Shown here one piece after another: positions 45,605 to 56,019 of a stretch of DNA of 64,000 nt (the first letter of the stretch is position 1; the number at the start of each line of letters is the position of its first letter). The position numbers and the translations under genes were made by a program. Location of the stretch: positions 288,212,590 to 288,276,589 of the forward strand of contig NC_089492.1 in assembly GCF_036850765.1 (NCBI RefSeq). The letters run 5' to 3'. Below the pieces are notes generated by a model that was given only the letters and a program-made list of their open reading frames with translations, was not told the origin of the DNA and searched no databases. The stretch comes from Saccopteryx bilineata. Its lineage: Eukaryota > Chordata > Mammalia > Chiroptera > Emballonuridae.

Positions 45605-46800
45605 GTGTTTTTAGGGAGGTCTAATCTAAAGCCTGGATCCAAAGACTCTTCTGTGTTTTTATGTCAAGCAATCATACAAAAACGCTGTTTGCTTGCTCCC
45701 GTTTTCCTGCCTGTAATTGAAGCTGATACCTAGGACCGAGAGAGTCAGCAGTATGCTCTAGGGAATTATAAAATGAATAGTAGTCTGCACGAGGGTATTG
45801 CACTTCAATTAATGAGATGGAGCAAATGCTTATAAAGTGCTCGAGAGAATTTAAAATAGAAGCGACCAGAACACTCAAATAAGTGGAAATATTTCTGAAT
45901 TTTACTTTTAAAAAAACCAAAAAAAAGCAAAACAGGAACCGTCAGACGTACACATGGTAGATACTCAGTAAAACATGTGTTGAATGACTACAGTGTCCTC
46001 CCTGGATGTACTGGTGCCCTCTGATGCAACATGACCACGTGCATTAATAGGGAGTAGATATTACTATATTTCTTCATTAGTGAAAACTGTATTTTTGTCA
46101 CTTTCTTTTTCTAAACAGCTTTTATTAATCACAACACCTGAAGGTTAATGATAGAATCACATGTGTTTTATAACAGAAGCATAGGAATGGTCACCCGTCT
46201 TAATGACACAAATATGCCTCTTGAGAGAAAAAAGAAATCTGCCACCTTTGATATATTGGTCATTCACAATCATTATTTTAAGAAAAGTATAATCAGGAAG
46301 TTTAATTCCATCGTCTTAGACTGACTAAGGGAGAAGGTCAGAAACAACTCGAAAGAAATTATGTTGGTAAAAATACTAGCTAATTTAACTAAAGTATTAA
46401 CCAACATTCCTCTAACCTTTATAATAGATTTAAGTTTGTACCTTCCCTTAAAAAGGAATATTAACACTAAAGACCTGAGCTCTAATGGTGTCCCATTGTA
46501 ACTTTGCCAAGTTACAGAGGATTTATTGTAGAAGACCATGAACATGAACTCGTATTTCCCCACACAAGTCAGACACCTTTCCTGTTACCCTAAGCGGGTC
46601 AAGACCAAGGGGCTGACCAAAAGCCCGTGTTGGTTTCTCTTTCTCTCTGGCTTCCCATCTACTTCATAATCACTGCCACAGACGGGTGCAAATCTTGTAT
46701 CCCAGAGTTAGAACTGATACCCTGGCTAGAAATAAGTCAGAACTAAGAAGGTAACTTAGCAACCCCACCTCCCATCAAAAATCTTAACTCTTTTGGTCAC
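45605..46800. other. Unique AT-rich sequence, nothing recognised
   Basis: No gene or confident repeat. Open frames up to 96 codons lack motifs. Confidence 0.4.
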
Positions 46801-46804
46801 ATGG

Positions 46805-47320
46805 TGTCTAATGGCAACAAGAGTGACCTCTGTAATACAGAAATTTGAGCACATCATTGTCCACCTCAAACTTTTTCAGTGGTTCCCCCGAGTTTTAGCA
46901 GAGTCTGAACTTCTTAATAAGGCTGATAGCAGCCAAGTAAAATCTACGTAACCTCTCCAGCCTCATCTCCTACCTTCTTGTCAGTGATAGTGAACTTGCC
47001 CTCCTTATCTTCCCACTGCTGAAGCACCCTTCTGTTCTTGGTATAGACCCCACGTGGTCCGGAAAGGCTCTCCTGACCGCTGCAGGTCTGGGTTGGTGCC
47101 TCTCCTCATTTTCCCATAGCATGCCACTGCCCCATCACGGCACACGTCACACATCACACACCACACGTCACAACTCCCTGTGTGCTGGCTGAGAAACCCC
47201 ACACCTGTCTCTGAAGAGCATAATCATGTCTCTCTTGCCCACTGATAGGTACCTAGCACAAACTGGCACATAGCGGGAGTTATAAATGTTTATTGATGGA
47301 AGGTGAATAGATGTATGAAT
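46805..47320 (+). repeat. L2 LINE fragment
   Basis: CACCTCAAACTTTTTCAGTG, AGCAGAGTCTGAACTTCTTA, CAGCCTCATCTCCTACCTTC and GCATAATCATGTCTCTCTTGC with a final AATGTTTATTGATGGAAGG are L2 landmarks. Sense orientation. Confidence 0.7.
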
Positions 47321-47324
47321 GACA

Positions 47325-47840
47325 CTGAAATACCAGGAAGTGTTGGCATTATTCTGTTCTTTTCAGTGCTACCGTATCCCATCACTGGGTAGGTCTCATT
47401 GTCCTTGCAGTCTAGAGAAGGTGGTGAAGCTGTTCCTATTTAAAAGTTCTGCAAGGGCTTTAAGTGTATGCACAAATTAAATCTTTTTTTTAAAAGGGGA
47501 AATATGCCTACGGGCATTAATGAGTACGGGCTTACAACTACATGCTCATAGACATAGGGCTCCTTGTTACATTCCCTTCAGAGGTGCTGACAGGCTCTCC
47601 CTGCCTATAGCATATCTCCCCAGGAACTGCTGGTGCCTGCAGTTTCACTATGACAGATCCATTCCTTTGATTTGAGACTTTATAGCCTCTTAAGTGAAAA
47701 TACTGCAGATAAAGTAAGACATGTTATCTTATAAATCATTTATGCTCCTGGAATTTCATGAAACAACCTCTTGACCAGTTAAATCACATACACTAATAAA
47801 CAATAGAGGATTTTGGAATCTTGCCATGAAAGGTGTTCAA
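47325..47840. other. Unique sequence, nothing recognised
   Basis: No gene or confident repeat. Confidence 0.4.
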
Positions 47841-47845
47841 AGAAA

Positions 47846-48051
47846 GCCCTAGCCACTTAGCTCAGTCAGTTAAGAGGGTTGACCCAAAACAAGGTTGCAG
47901 GTTCAATCCCCAGTCAGGGCACACATGGGAAGCAGTCATTGAGTGCATGACTGAGTAGAATAACAAATAAATGCTTCCCTTCCCACTGCCTTCTCTCACC
48001 CTTCCTCTCTCTGTCTCTCTGAAAATCAAACAATATTTATTTTCTAAATTA
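47846..48051 (+). repeat. Ves-type SINE, class 4, left unit of a dimer
   Basis: AGCCCTAGCCACTTAGCTCA head, GGTTCAATCCCCAGTCAGGG, GACTGAGTAGAATAACAAAT and a tail ending CTAAATTA, which joins directly to a second head, as at 24,516-24,861. Confidence 0.88.
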
Positions 48052-48190
48052 AGCCCTGGCCAGATGGTGGAGCATCATCCCAGAGCACGGAGGTTGCCGG
48101 TTCAATTCCCCAGTCAGGGCACAGACAGAAGTAAGCTCTATGCTCCTGTCTCTCTCCTGCTGTCTCCCCCCCCCCAAAAAAAAATAAAAT
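48052..48190 (+). repeat. Ves-type SINE, class 4, right unit of a dimer
   Basis: AGCCCTGGCCAGATGGTGGA head with internal loss of box A sequence, GGAGGTTGCCGGTTCAATTC, a TC tract, C homopolymer and AAAATAAAATCACT tail. Confidence 0.88.
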
Positions 48191-48247
48191 CACTCAAAGA
48201 ATATATAACAACAATATTGATTTAAAAAAACAAAACCAGCTAACAGT

Positions 48248-48425
48248 ATTGAACCCTGATGTAGATCAGGCAGTGTTCTAAATACTTCTACATGGATAAT
48301 CTCATGTATCTGCCTAGTAACCCTCTGGAGTGAAAACCACTGTTGCCCCATCTGACAAGAGGTTAAGTCAGTAGCCTGAGTCACACCCAAACTCTCTGAT
48401 TCCAAAGCTTAGGCTCTTTATGGCC
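48248..48425 (-). repeat. MIR SINE (ancient), antisense
   Basis: GGCAGTGTTCTAAATACTTC, GATAATCTCATGTATCTGCC, TGCCCCATCTGACAAGAGGT and CACCCAAACTCTCTGATTCC resemble antisense MIR. Confidence 0.6.
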
Positions 48426-48429
48426 ACAC

Positions 48430-50325
48430 CACTTTTTTTTATTCTTCTTTTATCCAGAATGAAAGACAGTATGTTACCAAGGGACCAATTTGGTAAAATA
48501 ATACAAAATTATCTTAGAACTAATTTCAAAGAAGTGGACATCTCAAAAGCTTCCTTTTTAAAAAAAATAACAATTTTACTATCTATATTTGTTGGATATG
48601 CTGAGCTATTTGCTTGTGTCTACATACGCATGTCTCATCCGTGTTGGTTGCTATGAAGGAGTGGAATATATTTCTGAAATCTCTTAATGAACAGTTTACA
48701 TGAATATTTATTTATTTATTTGGCAAGGGACTAGAGCACACCCTACTGGCCAGCTAATAGGAAATACAGCATTTACTTGGCAGAAAATGTAATGTTAACA
48801 TTTGAAGATAAAATCAGACGATGTTTAAACAAAATTTGAAAAAAATAAACTGCCTCATAAACACCCACATATTAAACTAATGTATCTATAGGAGATTAAA
48901 AAAGTTCCAATGGTTATAAATGCTAGAAACGGGATAGAACTAGAAATACAATAACCACCAATAGTATCCAATGTGCATTAAGGGAGCATTAAGTAAAGGA
49001 AAAGTGGCTCAATTAAAAATAAACAACTCTACAAACAAGTTCTCTACAACTCAAACTAAGAGAAAGTAGTTTGTTTTTTTTAAGTAGTTAAACTAACACT
49101 TACAACAGATTGATCAATTAAAACCAGCCTGTTTAATCATCTCACAGTCTGAGTATTCTGCATGCATACATACATATATATATATATATTTTTTTTTTTT
49201 TTCTGTGAGGGAAAGGCCAGGAAGGGGACATAGTATCCCTAATTACATAAGGGGAAAGATGGGAACTGTAAAGAAAGCTTTGTCTGTGCAGCTGTTCCAA
49301 TGGCTGCTACAGTTGAAAGCACACATCCTGGATGAATCTCGGCCCTTATCAGCACGTATGTTTTAAAGCAATCCACAGCGTTTATTGGCTATATAAATAT
49401 AAGTATCTGCGCCAGGTGTTTCCAAAACACCAAGTGACATACTAAACCAACTGACCTATAAGAAATGCAGGTCTTCCTTTCACAGTCACGTATTTTTTTA
49501 TTACACATCTTTTTATAAATTAGGTGTTTTGTTTTTTTTTAAGGGGGCGGCACAGTTACATTTAAAGCATGAATGGACAAAAGGCTCTATAAGGGTAATA
49601 ATGCAGACAGTGTCTCAGTGTAAAACATTTCTCTGTCTAAAACATTTATAATCAAGGAGAATAAACACCAAAACATGTATACTCCTGTGGGATTCAAATA
49701 ATATCACAAGGGCAATTGCAGAAAGGTTGGAAGGCTCCGCTCCAGCCCAGGACACTCACGCCGATACACGGCTGGCGGGATCACTGGGAGAGGAGAGAAA
49801 GGGGCAGTGTCCTCAGGGAAGCAGAGCTCGGGACTCTAAGGTTTCTGAGCCAGAACCTCCCCTTGTTCTCACTCCAAGGACAGCTTCTTCTTGCACTGAA
49901 AGAAGGGCAAGTGCAAAGTGACAATTTGGGTCAACATGATGTAAGTCTAACATTTTAGGTGTTACATTTAGGGGGCTTTTTAAATATTTTTTTTAAAAAA
50001 AACAGCTAATATAAATTCCTTGAGATGTGACCTCAAAATTAAATGGACTTATGACAGTTGTAAAAAAAAAAACAAAACTGTCCAACTTGAAATTTCTTTC
50101 TTACTCTAGACAATTTAAAACAAGTTAGGTTCAGTACAAAGAGAGTATTTTTCCCCTAAGCCATTAGACTAGTGTTCTAATCTGTTAAAAGCCAGTGTGG
50201 ATGATCATTTGATAAATGCAATATGCTAGCATTATTTCAAGTTGCTTAGCTTTGTCCTTTTAAACTCTTCCTTAAATATTTTTGAATGTCGATGATATAA
50301 CAGTGTAGCATTAGTAGACTATAAG
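48430..50325. other. Mostly unique AT-rich sequence
   Basis: No gene recognised. It includes (AT)n/T-run at about 49,168-49,204. The section 49,210-49,480 looks unique, with a GGCTATATAAATATAAG string near 49,387, but I cannot support a promoter call there. Confidence 0.4.
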
Positions 50326-50327
50326 AT

Positions 50328-50400
50328 CAAAGACTTGTGGGGTGAAGTGTGTTGGTGGTATAGTGGTGAGCATAGCTGCCTTCCAAAGACTTGTGGGGTG
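50328..50400 (+). pseudogene. tRNA-Gly(UCC) 5'-half retropseudogene without A tail
   Basis: Positions 50,349-50,384 read as nucleotides 1-36 of tRNA-Gly(UCC): TGTTGGTGGTATAGTGGTGA then GCATAGCTGCCTTCC, with one change (C2 to T). It stops inside the anticodon. Exact 17-bp duplications, CAAAGACTTGTGGGGTG, lie at 50328-50344 and 50384-50400. Four extra bases (AAGT) precede the tRNA part. There is no A tail and no 3' half, so it is not a functional tRNA gene. It matches the known idea of tailless retropseudogenes made from truncated RNAs. Confidence 0.9.
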
Positions 50401-51013
50401 TAAGTCTCCTTATGTAATTCACTCACGGCTAAGAGAACCATGTTAGATGAATAAAATAGCAAAACTCAGGAAGCTATATAACTGGCTCCCCCCTCCCCCC
50501 CCAAATGAACAAATCATGATGTTTATTTTGCAAGTTTAAAATAGAGCAGGAGGAAAAAAAATCCGATTAATCACATATGACTCATATGATTTTATGATTT
50601 TTTTGATAATTTACCAAAACATTTGCACATCACACATAGCTCGCAACCATATAGTGAATATCCTGTTGGATCTTCCCTCTCTAAAAAAGGGGTGTGTTTG
50701 ATGGTTGCTCTGGTGACTATCACTGTTTTATGAATAGGGGAATGTAAAAGCATGCCAACAAGGCCGGCACAAATTACAACTGTATTGTAGCAACCTGAAA
50801 TAGCGTAAGCAGGGTTCTTTTCAGAGGACACTGGAGCCCGTCGAGGTCCCCATTCAGTAAATGCTGCACTGTGAGCTCTGAAAAGATGTGCTCTGGCAAG
50901 TTTTCTGGCTGGTCTTTTTTTTTTTTTTTTACAGTGATAACACCATATGGGGAAGCCGTAAACAGATGAAACCAAATGGAGGGGTGGGGGAAATCTACAT
51001 TTTCTGTGAATCC

Positions 51014-51056
<43 letters not shown>

Positions 51057-51135
51057 AACTAATTTGGTAAGAAAGCCAGCAATGAGTTGTGACTAATTTC
51101 CATCATCCTAAAATAACACTAAATAAATGGCAATA
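50401..51135. other. Unique sequence with an AATA repeat
   Basis: (AATA)n runs at about 51,013-51,058, and a 17-18 base T tract lies near 50,919-50,937. The 127-codon minus frame at 50,592-50,975 shows no recognised domain. Confidence 0.4.
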
Positions 51136-51148
51136 AGAAAATAAGTTA

Positions 51149-51322
51149 GCCCTGGCTGGGTAGTTCAGTTGGACGGAGCTAAGGTTGCAGGTCCCTTCCC
51201 CGGTCAGGGCACATACAAGAATCAACCGATGAATGCATGAATAAGTGGAACAATAAATTGATGTTCTTCTCTCTCTCCTGCTGTGTTCTTCTCTAAAATC
51301 AATATATTTTTTTAAAAAACAA
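51149..51322 (+). repeat. Ves-type SINE, class 4 (single unit)
   Basis: GCCCTGGCTGGGTAGTTCAG head, CCCCGGTCAGGGCACATACA, GAATAAGTGGAACAATAAAT and an A/T-rich tail. Exact 11-bp duplication AAAATAAGTTA at 51138-51148 and 51323-51333. Confidence 0.92.
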
Positions 51323-51334
51323 AAAATAAGTTAA

Positions 51335-52125
51335 CAGAATGATGGAATTACTGGAATTGTTGATAAGTAGCATAGATATGAAAATAGCCTGAAGCCCCCG
51401 TAGCCCAGAAGGAGCCAGTCAGAAAAGGATAGAGATCTTTCTGCTAAACATTTGTTTATCTTGCAACTGAAAAAGGGCAAAGGGATACTTCAGATTTTTG
51501 TGTGCGTGTGTGTATGTGTGTGTGTGTGTGTGTGTCTGTGCTTAAGGGCTTGCATTCAAAATTAAGTCTTTGAATTAAATTTAAAAGAATGTAAGTAAAT
51601 AATAGGGGGAGAAAGGCAAATTATTTCATGGTGTGCAAAGTTAATGGTTAACCTGATAATGAAGTCGGAATCTCTCATTCCGTATGTCAAGCCATCCCAA
51701 TTAGGCAATGTTAAACGTACAAACTAGCAGGCATTATCGCTGAAACGCAAGCCAGGGGCTCGAGGGTGACTTCAGAGGTCAGCAGAAGGTCTCTGGCCTC
51801 GACTCAATGGAGTACCGTTCCGGGGGATTTGTTCTGGTTAAAACTGGAGGGTTTCTGTCTGTTTGCTTTTTTTTCTCACTTTAGTTACTCTTGGTTTGTT
51901 ATCATTTGCATTATTTATTTTACGGTTAAACTATAAGCCTAAGTTGCATCACCGGCGCCCCGAGAACCCTACTCCTGCAGGCTCGCTGGTGTGTCGTCCT
52001 CCAGCATCAGTGGCTGTCCTCAGACCAAGAGATGTGGAAGCTGAGGTGGGGTGGGGGTGGGGGGTGTCTTATAACAAACTCGACACTGGAAACTGAAGGG
52101 GGCCGCAGGTGGGGGATGGAGGGCT
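51335..52125. other. Sequence upstream of the CpG island
   Basis: No gene recognised. (TG)n at about 51,503-51,538. A G-rich stretch with GGGGTGGGGGTGGGGGG lies at 52,048-52,064, at the edge of the island. Confidence 0.45.
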
Positions 52126-52407
52126 CCTTCTGGAAGCCTGTGGATGGCCCTGACCGGGTCCACGGCCACGAGGTCTTGGCGCGATTTCAGACATGCGGTC
52201 AGAGGAAAGGAGGCTGGGCAGACCCTCTCCCATGACAGGGGCAGCAGTATGGCCCCAGCACCTGGCACGGTCCCACTCTATCCCTCGCTCTCCCACGCTG
52301 CCCCACACTGTGCCAGTCTGTCCCTCGTTGTCCACTGCTGCCCCACACCTGGCCCTCGCCGTCCCTCCCACTGAGGCCCGCTGATCAGGGAAAACACGCA
52401 AAAACCG

Positions 52408-52434
52408 TTCCCGCGGCGGGAAACGACGGGAAAC
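52408..52434. promoter_or_regulatory. Cluster of E2F-like motifs
   Basis: TTCCCGCGGCGGGAAACGAC followed by GGGAAAC: two inward-facing E2F-type half-sites (TTCCCGCG and GCGGGAAA) and a third ACGGGAAA. They lie about 320-340 bp upstream of the TATA box. Motif match only. Confidence 0.45.
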
Positions 52435-52690
52435 CCCGAGCGTGGAGCGGCGCCGCCAGGGAGCGAGGCAAGGGCTGCAGCTGAGGCCCGGCTGCCCGCA
52501 CACTTTGAAGGGACACTCAAGAGAAGGCATCCCTGCGCTCAGAGCGGCTGCCGAACTCCGCACAGCCGAGGCGCAAGGCCGCCCGGGCCCAGAGGCGCCT
52601 CCCTAGGGAGACAAAGGCCGCGCGACGCCAGTGGACCCCGTGCGAGCGCGGCTGCCGTCTCATCGCCCCTTTAAGCGGCTCGCGGCCGGG

Positions 52691-52754
52691 ATTGGCTGCC
52701 CGGGGGCAGAGGGGCGGGTCCGTGACGTCACGCTCCTGTTCACTATCTATAAAG
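52691..52754 (+). promoter_or_regulatory. Core promoter: CCAAT (inverted), GC box, CRE, TATA
   Basis: In order: ATTGG (inverted CCAAT) at 52,691-52,695, GC box GGGGCGGGTC at 52,711-52,720, full CRE TGACGTCA at 52,723-52,730 within the palindrome CGTGACGTCACG, and TATAAAG at 52,748-52,754. The CRE is 17 bp from the TATA box. This spacing, inside a CpG island, is typical of CREB/ATF-responsive mammalian promoters. It predicts plus-strand transcription from about 52,778 and induction by cAMP or stress. Confidence 0.82.
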
Positions 52755-52777
52755 TCTGGCGGCAGAGGCCCGGCGAC

Positions 52778-52925
52778 GGCGGCCGAGTGCGAGCGGGGAA
52801 CGCGAACCGAGAGCGAGCGGTTGCGAGGCGCCTGCGCGGTGTTCGGGCCCCCGAGCCCGCGGCGCTGAGCCAGCCGGGACAGACATGCGCGGGACAGCGC
52901 CGTGGGGCAGCCGCGGCTCCGCGGG
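52778..52925 (+). other. Predicted first exon of an unidentified gene
   Basis: Start inferred about 30 bp downstream of the TATA box; end set by the donor GG|GTAAGG with GT at 52,926-52,927. GC-rich and purine-rich, it would give a 5' leader of about 107 nt before an ATG at 52,885 (AGACATGC, with G at -3). That ATG opens a short frame, MRGTAPWGSRGSA plus two bases, up to the donor. It may be coding, an upstream ORF, or irrelevant if the RNA is non-coding. I do not recognise the gene, and no second exon is visible in the window. Confidence 0.55.
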
Positions 52926-53460
52926 GTAAGGGGCCTGCGGGCTGGGGGCGGGGAGGGCGGCGCCGCGCCCCCGCCGCTCCGGGCTCCGGGCTGCGGGCGG
53001 CTCCCGACGCAGGGCGGCTCCCCGAGTGCGGAGAGGGTCCCCCGACGCGGAGTCTTCCCGGGACCAACGGACAGAAGGACGGGGGGGAGGAAGGGGCTGG
53101 CCCGGGCGGCGCGGTCGGGCCTGGGGGCTCCCCTCGCCTAGCCGGTGGCGCCCGGACGCGCCTCGGCCCCGGGACGGCTGTGGCGGGCATGGGTCCTGCG
53201 CCCGCGGGCCGGCGGCCGCCGTGCGCATTCTCCCTCCCCACAATGGAGCTGTCGCTGCGCCCCCAGGGCGCGCGCCGTGCCCATCAGCCCCGGCCCGAGA
53301 GCCGCGGCGGGAGGCTGCTGGGGGCGGCGAACGCCGCGCGCCCGCGCGCCCTCCTGCCCAGCGTCGGCGACCGCGGTCCTCCGCAGTCGGCGCCCTCTAA
53401 TTCATCCCGTAGTCCCGAACCCTCTTCCTCTCCTAGGAACGCGACTCCGCTCTGAGCGTC

Positions 53461-54155
53461 CTAAATACTGTTTCAACAGGAGCCGCAGCAGTCCCTGTTC
53501 AAAACGTGAACGCTCATTGGGTACTTCCCGGTGTACGTGTGTGTATTTATATGTATTTCACCGTCTTAGTGCAAATGAGATGACTCCTTCACCATGATTG
53601 GTGCTGTATGGCTGCTTGCTAAGTCTTTATTAGGGTTTCGTCATTGCTTGAAAGAAACCAGTCTCTTACCTGATAAAAAATATGAATAGATTGTTAGTCA
53701 TAAACTTAAGTGCAGTCAGAATAGAGGCTGTAGCTTTAAAAGAGATGTGTTGGTGACTTTAGGTACACCTGTAACACAGGTAGGGCAGGACTGGTTTCTA
53801 GGCAACTGTCAGGGGTGAAGAAAGGTGAGGTTAAAACGCTTTTTTTTTTCTTCTGGAGAACGAGTGTTCTGCAAAGTTTTAAGCTTTTACAGATCTGTAA
53901 GAATGCTATCGGTATGGATGCGTTTGTTGAGGAGACCGGAACATGAGTTCACCATACCTCGTCTTGCCTTTCCTAAAAACTGTTTTGTTTGGGTATTTTT
54001 TTGCATGTCTGTAATTATACAATTTTAAGTGAAGTTTTATTTCAACAGATCAAAGAATGGCTAGGTACCCAGTTCAGGACATGACCAGATTTTGGTAAGA
54101 CCAAAGTAAAAGTTGGCTTCTTTTTAACATGCTGACTGAGTTAGACTGTTAACCA
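53461..54155. other. Unique sequence below the CpG island
   Basis: No exon or repeat recognised. Composition falls quickly from GC-rich to AT-rich. Confidence 0.4.
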
Positions 54156-54233
54156 TACTGCTCACAAAAACTAGGGGGTATTTTATAGCTTCATATTCAC
54201 TTTTGAAATATCCCTTAATTTTTGTGAGCAGTA
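54156..54233 (-). mobile_element. Palindromic 78-bp MITE, deletion derivative
   Basis: Two 26-bp arms at 54,158-54,183 and 54,206-54,231 (CTGCTCACAAAAACTAGGGG... against its reverse complement, three differences) with a 22-nt loop. TA dinucleotides flank both ends, as expected for Tc1/mariner. Compared with the copy at 61,971 it has the left end plus GAATATGAAGC (read on minus), then jumps to the right terminal repeat, so most of the interior is deleted. Confidence 0.88.
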
Positions 54234-54419
54234 TATACAGTATAGTATGTTATCACCCAAGTGCTTTTTTAAAGAGAAACACGGATAGCTTTTATTACAG
54301 ACTTCAGCATGCTGTCATTGTCCTGATGCCCTTCACGCAGCTTGGTCTTCCGCCGTCTTCCCGTAGCTACTCACTAATAAATAGGTGGCGGAGGTCTTGA
54401 GCTAACGATTCATAACTGA

Positions 54420-54525
54420 ACATACATTAGATTATAAACACCGTAAGGGCAGGAACCCTGCCTTGCATGGCTTCTATCTTATGCATCCTTGCACATAGTT
54501 AATGGTTGATCAATAATTGCACGAA
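54420..54525 (+). repeat. L2 3'-end fragment
   Basis: AACACCGTAAGGGCAGGAAC, CCTTGCATGGCTTCTATCTT, CCTTGCACATAGTTAATGGT and TGATCAATAATTG are the L2 3' terminal phrases. Confidence 0.6.
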
Positions 54526-54529
54526 AGCA

Positions 54530-55660
54530 CATTTTACATTTTAAAGCTCGGTGGGTTTGGATCTGTCGGTCGCACAGCAGATCTTTTGTAATGACTCTTA
54601 GAAAATGTCTGAATTACTCATATTTTGACAGTAGGTAAAATTACCATTTCAGCGAATTGTTCTTCCTGTGTTGAGCTTACAAAAGATAGTGGTCACCCCT
54701 TCTATGAGATTTAATAATTATACTGTAGACTTGAGTTTTTGCATGAAAATAACTTCCAACTGCTGCTCCTCGGGAGCTGAACCAGATAATACTTCCTTTC
54801 TGCTAATACTGATGGTAGCTTTTAAAAGCAAGTTGCTAAATTACAGGTACCATCTAACGTGCTTGAAACTGACCTGAATGTCTGCATACCATCAGGTTGC
54901 TTTAGAAAGGTGAGCAGAGGAGGGAGGAGGTGGTGCCAGGGCTAATTCCAGGAATTTGAATGTCACAGGCTCCCTCTACCAGAGAAACAACTCTGCTCTC
55001 AGTCTGAGGACACTGAGAGGGGGCCTTCCTCCTCAGGATTCTGTAGCATCCATTGGTGCCGGCGTTTGACCGTGTTTTTTTTAAAGGAGCCAGTTATTAG
55101 CCAAGAATAACTCACTAAAAAAACAAAAGGCAGCTGTGGCATCCTGGCATTGTTTGCACGGTGTAGACACATGCCTTGTGAGGGTAGATAAAATTGGGGA
55201 GTTTCAGGGTTCTGCATGTAAGTGTATTAGAGAAGTCATTTTTAAGTAAGGTAGGGAAAAGTTAGTGTCAGCTTCAAACTTCAGAAAGGAAACAGAAGAT
55301 TCTGTGAGTTGGAGTCATTGTTGATACTTTAATCCAATTCCTTATACCATAAAATTAGGCAGCATTACTAAAAGGCCAATCTTCTGAGCCCCATTGAATA
55401 GATTTTTAAAATACAGGGCTCTGGCTACATGGACTAGGCCTTTTCACAACTCCAGAATGCCACAATTCAACGAAACATTACAGTTTAACGGAGGAAATAG
55501 AAAGGTAAGGATTAGAAGACAGTGTCGAAGAGCTCTCATTAAAGACCCAAGGAGTAGAAAACTACTAGTTAAATTGTCAAAAAAAAAAAAAAAAATACTA
55601 CTCCCTGTGCAGGCAGTGCTCTTCTAACTTCCCATGGCTGCCTCTTTTCCATCCTTTGGA
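54530..55660. other. Unique sequence, nothing recognised
   Basis: No exon identified. The 77-codon frame at 55,394-55,627 runs into an A tract and lacks known motifs. Confidence 0.4.
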
Positions 55661-55664
55661 TTTT

Positions 55665-56019
55665 TTTTTTTTTTTTTTTTTATTGAGAGGCGAGGAGGCA
55701 GAGACAGATTCCTCCATGTGACCGGATCCACCCAGCAAGTCCCCTATCAGACGATGCTCTGCCCATCTGGGGCTGCTGCTCCATTGCTCAGCAGCCAAGT
55801 TATTTTAGCACCTGAGACAAGGCCAGGGAGCCATCCTTAGCAACCAGGCCAACTTACTCCAACTGAGCCATGGCTGCGGGAGGAGAAGAGAGTGACAAAG
55901 AGAAGGGGGAGAGGGGGAGAAGCAGATGGTTGTTTCTCTTGTGTGTCCTGACCGGGAATCAAATCCAGGACTTAACACGTGTGGCCAATGCTCTACTGCT
56001 GAGCCAACCGGCCAGGGTC
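55665..56019 (-). repeat. Ves-type SINE, class 1 (diverged)
   Basis: Minus copy ending GAGCCAACCGGCCAGGGTC with CCCATCTGGGGCTGCTGCTC internal sequence. Eight-base TGGATTTT repeats flank it (55657-55664 and 56020-56027), possibly a shortened duplication. Confidence 0.88.

Larger units (their letters stand above)
52130..53460. promoter_or_regulatory. CpG island
   Basis: About 1.3 kb that is very GC-rich and dense in CpG (for example CGGCGACGGCGGCCGAGTGC and GCGGCGAACGCCGCGCGCCC), in sharp contrast to CpG-poor flanks. Its centre coincides with the TATA/CRE promoter. The long overlapping frames on both strands (up to 274 codons) come from lack of stops in GC-rich sequence. Confidence 0.92.

Noticed and set aside
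49380..49410. A possible TATA promoter (GGCTATATAAATATAAG)
   Set aside because: AT-rich surroundings make such strings common. There is no GC box, CpG enrichment or exon downstream.
52778..52925. Assigning a known gene name to the CRE/TATA promoter
   Set aside because: I compared the exon mentally with several CREB-responsive mammalian genes and with long non-coding RNA hosts and found no convincing match, so naming it would be a guess.
52631..53455. A 274-codon open frame across the CpG island, plus long frames on the minus strand
   Set aside because: It starts upstream of the TATA box and reads through the predicted splice donor. Composition is Arg/Pro/Gly/Ala-rich in all frames, as expected from GC-rich DNA lacking stops.
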